Below are positions 7,949 to 17,653 of a stretch of DNA of 64,000 nucleotides, in pieces (within the stretch, counting starts at the first letter, position 1; each line of letters opens with the position of its first letter). Source of the DNA: Paenarthrobacter nicotinovorans. GTDB taxonomy: Bacteria > Actinomycetota > Actinomycetes > Actinomycetales > Micrococcaceae. Location: NCBI RefSeq assembly GCF_007670255.1, contig NZ_SZVS01000005.1, forward strand, positions 62,001 to 126,000, read 5' to 3'. Under the pieces are notes generated by a model. It was not told where the DNA came from. It made no database searches and saw only the letters and a list, made by a program, of their open reading frames with translations. Position numbers and translations under genes: made by a program.

Positions 7949-9975
7949 CTGGCGAACCTCAGGCCACCCCAGCCGTTGCCGATGGTCACGGGGGTGGTGA
8001 GGCGACCCGAGGTGAGGTCCCAGTACTCCACCATGCCATTGCGGTCCAGGCCGGCCACGCCAACGGAGTCGGGACCCGTGAGGCCGCTCAACGCCCTCAA
8101 CCCGATGTAATCCGTCCACGCGCTTCCCACCACCGGCCGGGACTCCTGCTTGGGCGTGCCCAAACCGCTGCCCCGGTACAGCCGGAGGGTCCCGTTGGGC
8201 TCGGTACTGAGCAGGTCCTCGAAGCCGTCGGCGTTGTAGTCCACCATGGTCACCCGGACGGAGGGGTTGCCGGTTCCGATCGCTGCCTGGCTGCGGATGT
8301 AGCTCAACCCTGTGTTCTTGTACAGGTACAAGTTGCCGCCCTTGTCCATGGCGACGATCTGGGGCAGCCTGTTGTTGGCGCACCACGTCCCTACGGAAAT
8401 GTTCAGGGTTCCCCACCCTTGGCCCAACACCACAGGATCCTTGAACCCGCCGCTTTGAAGCCCGGGATAGACCAGCAGCGCACCGTCAAGGCGTTGATAC
8501 AGAAGGTCGAAGACACCGTCGCGGTCCCAGTCCGTTACAAAGAGATCCTTGAGGCCCACGAATCCGGCCCCGATCCGCTTGCCCGGACCAAACCTGCCGT
8601 TGCCCCACGATGGATACGCCACCACGGAACCGTCACCTGCGATGGACACAAGATCGGCGGCGCTGCTGATCGAGGCCGCACCCAAGTCGACCGTTGGTGG
8701 CTGATGCTTCGATCCGGGTTCACAGACAGCCACGGGATCAGTCGGCGGTGTGACCGTTCCGCCGGGGCTGGTGGTGGTCCCCGCTGGCAGCGTCGTGTAG
8801 CCGAAGAAGTTGACCACGCCCCAAAGGGTGTAGCGGTTGGGGGTCGTCTGCCAGTTGCCGTCCGTGTACGTGATGCCGATGCCCATGACGTTGAACCGGG
8901 GATCCCGCAACAAAGCATCGTGGCCCGGTGAGCCCTTCCACCACTCCACAAGCTGCGCGGCGTCGCGGTCCCAACGCACAGCAATGACCTCGCCCGCCCC
9001 ATTGTTCGGGTTCATCGCGCGGGGGTCGGTCCAGAAGTTGGGGCGGTGCTGGATCACTTCACGCGTTGCAATGTTGTTGGACCACTCCTGGGCCAGGCTT
9101 GCCACTGTTGCGTGGTACTTCACCGGTGCCAGGCCCAACGATGCCCGGTAACTGTTGATCGCGTTGAACACCGTCAGGATCGCGGCACTGTTGTTATCCG
9201 GCAGGAGCGCCAGGGCTCCGTCCTCGAGCTGCGGATCGTGCTGGGGGGCTTTGCCGGGGAAAGGCGTGGCGGAGTCGGTGCTGGGGGCTGCCGGGCTTTC
9301 CGGGGCGGTTGGATTCTCCGGAGCGGCTGGGTTTTCCGGGGCGGCGCCCGTTGGGGTGGTTACCGGCGACGGCGTCTGGCTGGGTGCCGGTGTTTGGCTT
9401 GGTTCCGTTGCTGTTGCCGTCGGGGTTGGGGTTGGCGTCGCGGTGGGCGTCGCGTTCTGAGTGGGTGTGGGCTCGGCGGTCAGTGTAGGCTGCGCGGGCG
9501 CCGGACCGGCGGCCTCCGCTGTCGGCGTCGAGCCGGGGGAAACACTACCGGCGCTCTGCTGGGGAGCTGGTTGAGCCTCTGTCGGCTGGGGAGAGGTGGG
9601 CGTAGCGGAGGGAGTGGGATCTGACGGATTATCCGGCCCCCATGATGGCCCAATGTTCGGCACAGGCGGAGGTGTCTCAAACACCGGATCTACTGCGACC
9701 GGACCGCTTTCGCGAACCGAGGGTGTTTGCGCGGGCGGCTCTGTTGTGGGCTCGGTACTGGAAGACCCGCCCCCGGCCGGACCCACCGCCGAAGGTGAGG
9801 GAGCCGCCGTCGGGCTTTCTTCAGGGACCGCCAGGCCGGAAGGGACGCTGGATGACGGAGTGGCGCTGGCGCCAGGTGCCGCCTCCGTCGCCGGCAGGAT
9901 CTGGCTGGACGCGGCCATGCAAAGTGCCAGTGCGCCAGCCAGCACAAGAGCGGCAGGCGCTGCCAGTTTGTTCAC
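7945..9975 (-). CDS. Secreted CAP/SCP-domain protein with Pro/Thr-rich stalk and FG-GAP C-terminus
   Basis: 676 residues from GTG 9975, chosen because the signal peptide then begins directly (VNKLAAPAALVLAGALALCM); the frame stays open to 10062, but that extension has no signal character. Residues about 30-260 are a low-complexity Pro/Thr/Ala/Ser stalk. About 260-410 is a CAP domain (INSYRASLGLAPVKY, SLAQEWSNNIATREVIQHRP, SPGHDALLRDPRFNVMGIG). The remainder carries FG-GAP/VCBS-like units (TDWDRDGVFDLLYQ, VDYNADGFEDLLST) and ends IGNGWGGLRF, much like the end of the neighbouring M15 protein. Probably a cell-surface or secreted protein of unknown activity. Confidence 0.85.
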   Translation of the reverse strand: MNKLAAPAALVLAGALALCMAASSQILPATEAAPGASATPSSSVPSGLAVPEESPTAAPSPSAVGPAGGGSSSTEPTTEPPAQTPSVRESGPVAVDPVFETPPPVPNIGPSWGPDNPSDPTPSATPTSPQPTEAQPAPQQSAGSVSPGSTPTAEAAGPAPAQPTLTAEPTPTQNATPTATPTPTPTATATEPSQTPAPSQTPSPVTTPTGAAPENPAAPENPTAPESPAAPSTDSATPFPGKAPQHDPQLEDGALALLPDNNSAAILTVFNAINSYRASLGLAPVKYHATVASLAQEWSNNIATREVIQHRPNFWTDPRAMNPNNGAGEVIAVRWDRDAAQLVEWWKGSPGHDALLRDPRFNVMGIGITYTDGNWQTTPNRYTLWGVVNFFGYTTLPAGTTTSPGGTVTPPTDPVAVCEPGSKHQPPTVDLGAASISSAADLVSIAGDGSVVAYPSWGNGRFGPGKRIGAGFVGLKDLFVTDWDRDGVFDLLYQRLDGALLVYPGLQSGGFKDPVVLGQGWGTLNISVGTWCANNRLPQIVAMDKGGNLYLYKNTGLSYIRSQAAIGTGNPSVRVTMVDYNADGFEDLLSTEPNGTLRLYRGSGLGTPKQESRPVVGSAWTDYIGLRALSGLTGPDSVGVAGLDRNGMVEYWDLTSGRLTTPVTIGNGWGGLRFAS

Positions 9976-10033
9976 AATTACCCCGCGGTTGCTCGTTGCC
10001 CCCAAGTACGGGCGCGGCTTTACATGTCCGGGA

Positions 10034-10062
10034 ACTATAGTCCCATGGGGCGGCCGGAACAA
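10034..10062 (-). promoter_or_regulatory. Promoter of the CAP-domain gene
   Basis: On the minus strand TTGTTC (10062-10057) and TATAGT (10039-10034) are separated by 17 nt, matching a housekeeping -35/-10 layout. Transcription would start near 10027, leaving a leader of about 50 nt before GTG 9975. Confidence 0.5.
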
Positions 10063-10100
10063 TGCGTGGGGTATTTGGCCGATGGGGTATTTTTGATGAC

Positions 10101-10676
10101 GTGCTGATCTCTGACCGCGACATACGTGCCGAAATCGACTCCCAACGGATTGTTCTTGAGCCGTACGATCCCGCGATGGTGCAGCCGTCTTCGGTGGATG
10201 TACGTATTGACCGGTTCTTCCGGCTTTTTGACAACCACAAATATGCCCACATCGACCCGGCAGAAGAGCAGCCCGAGCTGACCCGCCTGGTGGAAGTGGA
10301 AGGCGATGAGCCTTTCATCCTGCATCCCGGGGAATTCGTGCTGGGCTCCACGTATGAAACCGTGAGCTTGCCCGATGACATTGCCGCCCGGCTGGAGGGC
10401 AAGTCCTCCCTGGGCCGTTTGGGGCTGCTCACACACTCGACCGCAGGCTTTATCGATCCCGGATTTTCCGGACACGTCACTCTTGAACTCTCCAACGTGG
10501 CCACGTTGCCCATCAAGCTGTGGCCGGGCATGAAGATTGGCCAGCTGTGCTTCTTCCGGCTCACTTCCGCTGCTGAGCACCCCTACGGTTCCGGCGAATA
10601 CGGCAACCGCTACCAGGGCCAGCGCGGACCCACCGCGAGCCGCAGCCACCTGAACTTCCACCGGACGTCCATTTAG
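10101..10676 (+). CDS. dcd: dCTP deaminase (probably bifunctional dCTP deaminase/dUTPase)
   Basis: 191 residues from GTG 10101, reading [12 protein letters not shown] as in actinobacterial Dcd; earlier in-frame codons to 10062 do not match the family. Conserved blocks are PSSVDVRID, the nucleotide-binding [20 protein letters not shown], and GHVTLELSN with the catalytic Glu. It deaminates dCTP; mycobacterial relatives go directly to dUMP, feeding thymidylate synthesis. Length is normal. The ribosome-binding site is weak (GATGGGG). Confidence 0.93.
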   Translation: MLISDRDIRAEIDSQRIVLEPYDPAMVQPSSVDVRIDRFFRLFDNHKYAHIDPAEEQPELTRLVEVEGDEPFILHPGEFVLGSTYETVSLPDDIAARLEGKSSLGRLGLLTHSTAGFIDPGFSGHVTLELSNVATLPIKLWPGMKIGQLCFFRLTSAAEHPYGSGEYGNRYQGQRGPTASRSHLNFHRTSI

Positions 10677-10766
10677 CTATTTGCGCCGAGGCGTGGGCGT
10701 TCGCCTCTTTGTGGGCCGTTATGTAGCCTCTTTCGCTTGAGGCGTCGTCCCTCGGTGAAGGCGGCG

Positions 10767-11966
10767 TTACGCCGGAGCGCGGTCCGGGGTCCGGGGCGGG
10801 GCTTTGGGGGTTCTCCGGAGGGCCTTGACCGCGGGCTCCACGAAACGGGCCGCCAGCGGGCCAAGGATGGCCATGAGGAGGACGTAGGCCGTGGCCAGCG
10901 CCGCGAGTTCGTGCGGAACAGTTCCGGAAGCCACGGCCAGACCGGCGATGACAATGGAGAACTCACCACGGGCAATCAGTGCCGCCCCGGCGCGGAACCG
11001 GCCGGGCATCGCAATGCCGGCCCTCTTGGCCGCCCAGATTCCCGTGAGCATCTTGGTGGCGGCGGTGAGTACGGCCAGCAGCAGGGCCCAGCCCAGAACC
11101 GGCGGAATCGAGGTGGGGTCGGTGTTGAGCCCGAAAGCCACGAAGAAGATCGCAGCAAACAAGTCCCGCAGTGGTTCCAGAATGCGGGTGGCGGTGTGGG
11201 CTGTCGCGCCGGAAATGGCGATGCCCAACATGAATGCTCCCACAGCGGCGGAGACCTGAAGGGCCGAGGCAATGCCTGCCACCAGCAGCGCAAGGCCCAA
11301 GACATTGAGCAGGAAGACTTCGGAGTTCTCGCTGTGGATGGCTTGGGAGACGCGCTGACCGTACTTGAGGGCGATGACCAGCACCACCGTGACTACGGCC
11401 AGGGCGATGCCCACTGTCTGCAACCCGCCCAGGAATCCTACGCCCGCCAGGATCGCGGTCAGGATGGGCAAGTAGATAGCCATGGCCAGGTCTTCGAATA
11501 CCAGGATCGACAGCACGACCGGCGTTTCACGGTTGCCGATGCGGCCAAGGTCGGTGATGACCTTGGCAGCGATGCCCGATGACGAGATGTAGGTAACGCC
11601 GCCCATGACGATCGCGCCGACCAGCCCCCAACCAAGCAGAACGGCCAATCCCGCGCCGGGCAGGAAGTTAAGGACAAAGTCCATGACGCCCGCCTGCCAC
11701 GAGCGGCGAAGCCCCGTGACCAGCTCCGACGCCGTATATTCCAATCCGAGCATAAGCAGAAGGAGAATGACGCCGATCTCGCCGGAGAGATGCGCGAACT
11801 CGTGCATGCCGTCAAGCTTGACGAACCCGCCGGCACCGAATGCCAACCCGCCGACAAGGTAGAGGGGGATGGGCGACATGCCGATTCGGCCCGCTAATCG
11901 AGCCAGGAGGCCGAGGCAGAACACGACGGCCCCCAGTTCAACGAGGGCTAATGCGAGCGGATCCAT
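10767..11966 (-). CDS. CPA2-type cation:proton antiporter (KhtU/Kef-like)
   Basis: 399-residue membrane protein of the Kef/CPA2 group with about 12 helices and no soluble NAD-binding domain. Typical features are the start ELGAVVFCLGLLARLAGRIG, helix LLLLMLGLEYTASEL, and YISSSGIAAKVITDLGR followed by VLSILVFEDLAMAI. It starts 5 nt after the stop of an RCK_C-domain gene, so the pair resembles Bacillus KhtTU (KhtU antiporter, KhtT regulator), which exports K+ in exchange for H+. Its position next to the Mrp operon groups monovalent-cation homeostasis genes here. Confidence 0.82.
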   Translation of the reverse strand: MDPLALALVELGAVVFCLGLLARLAGRIGMSPIPLYLVGGLAFGAGGFVKLDGMHEFAHLSGEIGVILLLLMLGLEYTASELVTGLRRSWQAGVMDFVLNFLPGAGLAVLLGWGLVGAIVMGGVTYISSSGIAAKVITDLGRIGNRETPVVLSILVFEDLAMAIYLPILTAILAGVGFLGGLQTVGIALAVVTVVLVIALKYGQRVSQAIHSENSEVFLLNVLGLALLVAGIASALQVSAAVGAFMLGIAISGATAHTATRILEPLRDLFAAIFFVAFGLNTDPTSIPPVLGWALLLAVLTAATKMLTGIWAAKRAGIAMPGRFRAGAALIARGEFSIVIAGLAVASGTVPHELAALATAYVLLMAILGPLAARFVEPAVKALRRTPKAPPRTPDRAPA

Positions 11967-11971
11967 TCCGG

Positions 11972-12454
11972 TCAGCCGTTGCGGAGGATGTCGGCTGCCG
12001 AGTCAAGTCCTTCCTGGGTGCCGACCGCTACGAGCAGATCGCCGGTGTGAAGAACGACGTCGGGTGCCGGCGAGGGGACAACCTCACCTTCGCGCATGAT
12101 CGCCACGATGGAGACACCGCTGCGTGTGCGGATTTGGGCCTTCCCCATGGCCTGGTTGACGAACGGGGAATCAGCGGTGATGGAGAACTGGCGTGTGACG
12201 ATGCCCGGGACTTCGCGGTGTGCTTCGGCCAGGCGCATGGCAATGTGCTGCCCGCCCAGCAGGTTCCCGAGGGTCGAGGCCTCGTCAGCTGTCAACGGAA
12301 TGGAGGCCTGGCACGTATCCGGGTCATCCCACGTTGAGACGAAAAGCTCCGTTTCGCCCTCGCGCAGTTCCACCACCCCAATACGGCGGCCTGATGCCGT
12401 CACGAAGTCCTTCCGGATGCCAAGGCCCGGAAGTTCGGTCTCATCCACGTTCAT
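11972..12454 (-). CDS. RCK_C (TrkA-C) regulatory subunit of the antiporter (KhtT-like)
   Basis: 160 residues. The N-terminal part (1-80) is a KhtT-type domain (RIGVVELREGETELFVSTW). The C-terminal part (about 85-160) is an RCK_C fold (ITADSPFVNQAMGKAQIRTR, VLHTGDLLVAVGTQEGLDS). In Bacillus this subunit binds c-di-AMP and gates KhtU; whether that holds here is inference. It is the first gene of the two-gene operon. Confidence 0.8.
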   Translation of the reverse strand: MNVDETELPGLGIRKDFVTASGRRIGVVELREGETELFVSTWDDPDTCQASIPLTADEASTLGNLLGGQHIAMRLAEAHREVPGIVTRQFSITADSPFVNQAMGKAQIRTRSGVSIVAIMREGEVVPSPAPDVVLHTGDLLVAVGTQEGLDSAADILRNG

Positions 12455-12519
12455 AGCTCCACCCTAAACTCTGTTGAACCGGTCCGGTACGTTGTTGACG
12501 TTCGACAGGTCCTATGTAG

Positions 12520-13923
12520 TTAACGCTCTGGTATTACGGCTATTTCCACCTTGGCTGGCGGCTTTACGGGAAGGATCACCAGCAGGCCCGCCAGGAGCAC
12601 CACCATGATCCCCAGGATGCCCCAGCGCTGGGCTTCCCCGGCCGGGACGAGGGGAGAGGCGATGGCAATGCAGAGCGTGAACAGGGTGGGGGCCAGGAAA
12701 CTGACGGCCCGCCCCGTAGTGGCGTAAAGACCGAACAACTCGCCGGACTCACCTGCAGGGGCAAGCCTGGCGAGGTAGGCCCGGGACGAGGACTGCGCGG
12801 GTCCGACGAACAAGCACAGGAGAAGGCCGAAGACCCAGAAGGTGGAACTGCCCGGCCAGGGGCTGCCGAAGAAGACGTAATCACCGTTGCCCAGGACCAG
12901 GATGAAGGTTCCCGCGGTCAGCAGGCCGATCAAGGACAACACGATGACTGCTTTGGGTCCGATCCTGTCGTCCAGGAAGCCGCCGATGATTGCGCCAACG
13001 GCGGCGACTACGTTGCCGAAGATGGCGAAGAAGATGACTTCCTTGAGCTCAAAACCGAAGGTCCCTGCGGCAATCACCCCGCCGAAGGTGAAGACCGCGG
13101 CGAGGCCATCACGGAAGATGGCGCTGGACAGCAGGAAGTAGATGGTGTGCGGGCTGGTCCTGTAGATGGCTCCGATGCGGCGGATCAGCAATTTGTAGGA
13201 GTCGACGAAGCCCAGCGCCGCCGTGTCCTTCTTCACGGAGACCTCAGGGACGGCAAACATCACGGGGAGGGCAAAGATGAAGAACCACAGGGCGGAGAAG
13301 ACGGCGACCAGCCGGATGTTGAGCGAATCCTCGGTGGACGCCCCAAACCAGTCGAACGAAGGCTGGACAAAAAGTTGCAGTACCAGCAGGAGCGCGACGA
13401 TCCCGCCCAAATAGCCCATTCCCCAGCCGAAGCCGCTGATTTTTCCGATGTTGCGGGGTGTGGAGATCTGGGCCAGCATGGCGTTGTAGTTGACCCCGGC
13501 GAACTCGAAAAACACGTTGCCCAGTGCGATCAGGCAGACTCCGAGGAGCAGGAACTCGGGCCGCGGGAAGACGAAGAAGCACAGCCCGGTGAGCAGTGCT
13601 GTGGCGGCCGTGTTGACGCCAAGCCATAGCTTCCGCCTCCCGCCGGCATCGGAACGTTGGCCCGTGACCGGCGCGAGCAGCGCTATGGCCAGGCCTGCGA
13701 CGGCAAGGGCGGCGCCCAATGCGGCCGAGGCCGCATCTTCTCCGCCGAACGCATTGGAAGTGAGGTACACCGTGAAGACGAACGTCGTCATGACGGCGTT
13801 GAAGGCTGCCGATCCCCAATCCCAGGACGCCCACGCAAGGATTTGTCCCTTCTTGGAGGTGACCGGACCAGAGGCAAGCTCGGATGTCGGGTTGGAGGCT
13901 TCGGGAACTGCGGCCGCGTTCAT
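12520..13923 (-). CDS. MFS transporter of the UMF1/Atg22-like family
   Basis: 467 residues, about 12 transmembrane helices. The N-terminal signature ILAWASWDWGSAAFNAVMTT is typical of UMF1 permeases, and GVNYNAMLAQISTPRNIGKI and AGVSTRD-like loop equivalents (DDRIGPKAVIVLSLIGL) follow. Bacterial UMF1 substrates are mostly unknown. It lies between the antiporter pair and the divergent Mrp operon and may share regulation with either; nothing in the 200-bp spacer proves this. Confidence 0.8.
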   Translation of the reverse strand: MNAAAVPEASNPTSELASGPVTSKKGQILAWASWDWGSAAFNAVMTTFVFTVYLTSNAFGGEDAASAALGAALAVAGLAIALLAPVTGQRSDAGGRRKLWLGVNTAATALLTGLCFFVFPRPEFLLLGVCLIALGNVFFEFAGVNYNAMLAQISTPRNIGKISGFGWGMGYLGGIVALLLVLQLFVQPSFDWFGASTEDSLNIRLVAVFSALWFFIFALPVMFAVPEVSVKKDTAALGFVDSYKLLIRRIGAIYRTSPHTIYFLLSSAIFRDGLAAVFTFGGVIAAGTFGFELKEVIFFAIFGNVVAAVGAIIGGFLDDRIGPKAVIVLSLIGLLTAGTFILVLGNGDYVFFGSPWPGSSTFWVFGLLLCLFVGPAQSSSRAYLARLAPAGESGELFGLYATTGRAVSFLAPTLFTLCIAIASPLVPAGEAQRWGILGIMVVLLAGLLVILPVKPPAKVEIAVIPER

Positions 13924-14123
13924 AGTGTGAATGCTATCCGGGCGGAATGGACTGCGCGTGGATGACAGACCGCTATGTGGACATCAGCAGTCGTCGGGCG
14001 CTTGGGGCGGGGACAGTGGCCTAAAAGTGTCCTTCCCCCTTGATAAACTGGATGGACTGAACCCAACGTATGACCGCCTGCTCCAACTTTTGACAATTCT
14101 TTTCTGACTTTGCGGAGAAAACA

Positions 14124-17100
14124 GTGATCACAGTTCTCGCCATCACCTTTGCAGCGGCAACTGTGGCGCCCTTGATCTTCCGCGCGCTGCGCAGGAATGC
14201 GTTCTACGTTCTGGCCGCCGTCCCCGCGGCCGCCTTCATTTGGCTGGTCCTTCAGTACAACTCCGCATATTCCGGGGAGGGCATAGAAGAAGTCCTGCCT
14301 TGGATTCCCAGTTTGCACCTGGAACTCGCGTTCCGCATGGACCCCCTGGCGTGGGTCATGTCGCTGCTCATCCTGGGAGTGGGTTCGCTGGTGCTGGTCT
14401 ACTGCGCCCGGTACTTCAAAAACAAGGATTCCGGCCTGGGCGGCTTCGGCGCCCAGCTGCTGGCTTTCGCCGGTGCCATGTTCGGATTGGTTACCTCCGA
14501 TGACCTCCTGATGCTCTTCATCTTCTGGGAGCTCACCACCATCCTGTCGTACCTCCTGATCGGCTATGCCCGCACCCGTCTGGCGGCGCGACGGTCTGCC
14601 CTGCAGGCACTGATGGTCACCACTGCGGGTGGTCTGGCGATGCTCGTGGGCTTGATCATCCTGGGCCAGGCCGCCGGAACTTACCGCGTCTCCGCCATCC
14701 TCGACCAAGCCGGGTCGCTCCTGACTGGACCTATGCAGGGCGCGGTGGACGCCGCCGTCGTCCTGGTCCTTGTGGGCGCCATCACCAAATCGGCGCTCGT
14801 CCCCTTCCACTTCTGGCTGCCGGGAGCGATGGCGGCCCCGACGCCGGTCAGCGCCTACTTGCACGCGGCTGCCATGGTGAAGGCGGGCATCTACATCGTG
14901 GCCCGCCTGGCGCCGGGCTTCGCGTCCTCGGAGTTCTGGCTGCCGTTGGTCCTCGGCCTTGGCCTGGCCACCATGATCATCGGTGGCTACCGTGCGCTGC
15001 GGCAGACGGACATCAAACTCATCCTCGCTTACGGCACCGTGAGCCAACTCGGCTTCCTCACCATGGTGGTGGGACTCGGCCGGCCCGACGCCGCCTTGGC
15101 CGGTCTGGGCTTGCTGCTGGCGCACGGCTTGTTCAAAGCCACGCTGTTCCTGGTGGTGGGGATCATCGACCACCAGTCCGGCACGCGCGATACCCGTAAG
15201 CTCTCGGGCGTCTTCCGATCGTCGCGCGCGCTGGGCGTGGTTGCGGCGATTGCCGCCGCGTCGATGGCCGGTGTGCCGCCGCTGGCCGGGTTCGTCGCCA
15301 AGGAATCGGTCTTTGAGGCCTTCGTCCAGTACGGAACAGGCGAGGAGGGCGCTTTGGGGATCTGGATCCTGGTGGGCCTGGTCATCGGCTCCATCCTCAC
15401 GTTCGCTTACAGTGCCCGTTTCATGTGGGGAGCGTTCGCAATCAAACCGGGCGTGGAGCCCACTCCGTTCAAACCCATCAAGCCCTCGTTCCTTGCTGCC
15501 CCGGCGATCCTCAGCCTGCTCAGCATCGTGTACGGGGTCTGGCCTGCGCCGGTGGATACCTGGATCCAGCCTTACGCTGCGTTGTTCGCCACCGGACCTG
15601 ACGCCGTCGACGCCGGACACCTGGCGTTGTGGCACGGCTTGACGCCCGCGCTGGGCCTGACAGCGATAACGTTCGTGCTGGGCGCGGCGATGTTCTACGG
15701 CCGCAACGTCGTTGCCCGCCTCCAGGGCCTGGTCCCCGATTGGGTCGACGGCGACCGTGCGTACCAGAACACCATTGGCGCGCTGGATGATGTTGCGGTC
15801 TGGGTCACCGGCCGCACCCAGCGGGGTTCGCTGTACTTCTACCTGGCAGTGATCCTTACTGTCGCTTTCGCTGTTCCCTTGGCTGCCATCGTGATGGCCA
15901 ACAAACCGTTGCCTGAGGGGATCTACCTCGTCGACCCGAACTCGCCGCTGCAGATGGTTCTGGGCGTGGGAATCGTGGTGGGAGCCCTGGCCGCGGTCCG
16001 GGCCAACAAGCGATTCCTCGCCGTGCTGATGGTGTCGGTCACCGGGTACGGCATCGCCCTCATGTTCGCGCTGCAGGGTGCACCGGACCTGGCCCTGACA
16101 CAGATGCTGGTGGAAACCATTGTGCTGGTGGCCTTCGTCCTTGCCATGCGCAGCCTGCCTGCTGAGCTGCGGGACAGGACCGGCGGACGGCTCAGGGTCA
16201 TCCGCGTCATCATCGGGGCAGCGTTTGGCATCACCATGATCTTCGTGGCGATCTACGCGATGGGCGCCCGTGTGGCCACCCCGGTGTCCCTCGACTTCCC
16301 GCGCCTGGCCTATGAAGGCGGCGGCGGCTTGAACGTAGTCAACGTGACCCTCGTGGATATCCGCGCCTGGGACACTTTCGGCGAGATTTCCGTGTTGGCG
16401 ATCGCCGCCACAGGCGTGGCGAGCCTGATCTTCGTCCGAAGCCGTGGCGACCGCATCAAAACGTCCGAAGCCGTGCCGGAAGGCAGCGTGGGGCGCCGCA
16501 CCGGCGTCGAGCGTGATTCCCGGGCGAGCGCCACGCTGGCCGTCGCCCGGAAGTTCTCGGCGGTCACCCGTGACGCGTGGCTGGTAGCGGGCCGGACGTT
16601 GGCACCCGAACGGCGTTCGATCATCTTCGAAGTCGTCACCAGGCTCATCTTCCATTCGCTGATCGTCTTCTCCATCTACCTCCTCCTGGCGGGTCACAAC
16701 CTGCCCGGCGGAGGGTTCGCTGGTGGTCTCACCGCGGGGCTTGCCCTGACCATCCGCTACCTGGCGGGCGGGCGGTTTGAGTTGAGCGAGGCAGCGACAG
16801 TCAGTGCCGGAACACTCTTGGGAACGGGACTCGCGACGGCGGCAGCCTCCGGGGTCGTCCCGTTGTTCCTTGGCGGGCAGGTGTTCCAGAGCGCCATCAT
16901 CGAGTTCTGGCTGCCCGTCTTCGGTGACGTCAAGTTCGTCACGTCCACGATTTTCGATATCGGCGTGTACATCGTGGTGGTGGGGCTGGCGCTGGATGTC
17001 CTCCGCAGCCTCGGTGCGGAAATCGACGAGCATTTTGAAGGCCAAGGCGCGCCCCTGACGGCGGAAGACGCCGCAGAACAGGCTGAGCAAGCCGAGCAAG

Positions 17101-17156
17101 CCGCGTGGGTCCAGACCGCCGCCGAATCTTCCGCCTCCGGGAAAGGTACCGCATGA
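14124..17156 (+). CDS. mrpA: Mrp Na+/H+ antiporter subunit A fused to B
   Basis: 1010 residues. About residues 1-760 form the NuoL-like MrpA core (FHFWLPGAMAAPTPVSAYLH, AAMVKAGIYIVARL, GVPPLAGFVAKESVFEAF). About 830-965 correspond to MrpB (LIFHSLIVFSIYLLLAGHN, LPGGGFAGGLTAGLALTIRY), so A and B are one polypeptide, as in group 2 Mrp systems. MrpA forms a proton/cation path in the hexameric membrane antiporter. The GTG start has GGAG upstream, and the stop overlaps the mrpC start by 4 nt. It heads a tightly coupled operon. Confidence 0.95.
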   Translation: MITVLAITFAAATVAPLIFRALRRNAFYVLAAVPAAAFIWLVLQYNSAYSGEGIEEVLPWIPSLHLELAFRMDPLAWVMSLLILGVGSLVLVYCARYFKNKDSGLGGFGAQLLAFAGAMFGLVTSDDLLMLFIFWELTTILSYLLIGYARTRLAARRSALQALMVTTAGGLAMLVGLIILGQAAGTYRVSAILDQAGSLLTGPMQGAVDAAVVLVLVGAITKSALVPFHFWLPGAMAAPTPVSAYLHAAAMVKAGIYIVARLAPGFASSEFWLPLVLGLGLATMIIGGYRALRQTDIKLILAYGTVSQLGFLTMVVGLGRPDAALAGLGLLLAHGLFKATLFLVVGIIDHQSGTRDTRKLSGVFRSSRALGVVAAIAAASMAGVPPLAGFVAKESVFEAFVQYGTGEEGALGIWILVGLVIGSILTFAYSARFMWGAFAIKPGVEPTPFKPIKPSFLAAPAILSLLSIVYGVWPAPVDTWIQPYAALFATGPDAVDAGHLALWHGLTPALGLTAITFVLGAAMFYGRNVVARLQGLVPDWVDGDRAYQNTIGALDDVAVWVTGRTQRGSLYFYLAVILTVAFAVPLAAIVMANKPLPEGIYLVDPNSPLQMVLGVGIVVGALAAVRANKRFLAVLMVSVTGYGIALMFALQGAPDLALTQMLVETIVLVAFVLAMRSLPAELRDRTGGRLRVIRVIIGAAFGITMIFVAIYAMGARVATPVSLDFPRLAYEGGGGLNVVNVTLVDIRAWDTFGEISVLAIAATGVASLIFVRSRGDRIKTSEAVPEGSVGRRTGVERDSRASATLAVARKFSAVTRDAWLVAGRTLAPERRSIIFEVVTRLIFHSLIVFSIYLLLAGHNLPGGGFAGGLTAGLALTIRYLAGGRFELSEAATVSAGTLLGTGLATAAASGVVPLFLGGQVFQSAIIEFWLPVFGDVKFVTSTIFDIGVYIVVVGLALDVLRSLGAEIDEHFEGQGAPLTAEDAAEQAEQAEQAAWVQTAAESSASGKGTA

Positions 17157-17653
17157 GCATCAACCTGACCCTGCTGATCGTCATGGGCGTTCTCTACGCC
17201 TGCGGCATCTACCTCATCCTTGAACGCAGCCTCACGCGTGTGCTGCTGGGGCTGATGTTGCTGGCCAACGCCACCAACATCCTCATCCTGAGCACCGGAG
17301 GGTACGCCGGGCTGGCTCCCTTCTTCAGCAAGGAAACAAGCCCGGATTCCTACAACGACCCCCTCCCGCAAGCACTGATCCTCACGTCGATCGTCATCTC
17401 CTTCGCCGTGACAGCATTCATGCTCGGCATCATTTACCGCACCTGGGTCCTTGCCCGCCAGGACGAAATCCAGGACGACCTCGAAGACGTCCGCGTGGCA
17501 AAAACCCCCAGCTTCGACGCCGAAGACGACGCCATCGTGCCGTTGGAGACCTCGGAGTTCGCGGTCACCCCGTCCAGTCCGTCAGACCGGTTCCACCCGG
17601 AAGCCACGGAAACACCCAGTTCTTCGACAAGGCAGGAAGGGGGCAGCGCGTGA
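17153..17653 (+). CDS. mrpC: Mrp antiporter subunit C (NuoK-like)
   Basis: 166 residues from ATG 17153, overlapping mrpA by ATGA. The N-terminal 110 residues form three helices of the NuoK fold (LLLGLMLLANATNILILSTG, DPLPQALILTSIVISFAVTA). The C-terminal acidic/Ser-rich tail of about 55 residues is longer than in minimal MrpC proteins and looks disordered. Confidence 0.93.
   Translation: MSINLTLLIVMGVLYACGIYLILERSLTRVLLGLMLLANATNILILSTGGYAGLAPFFSKETSPDSYNDPLPQALILTSIVISFAVTAFMLGIIYRTWVLARQDEIQDDLEDVRVAKTPSFDAEDDAIVPLETSEFAVTPSSPSDRFHPEATETPSSSTRQEGGSA

Noticed and set aside
13920..17099. 1059-codon open frame on the minus strand opposite mrpA
   Set aside because: It is rich in His/Gln/Asp/Arg/Gly with no domain and lies exactly antisense to a clear MrpA/B protein; typical shadow in GC-rich DNA.
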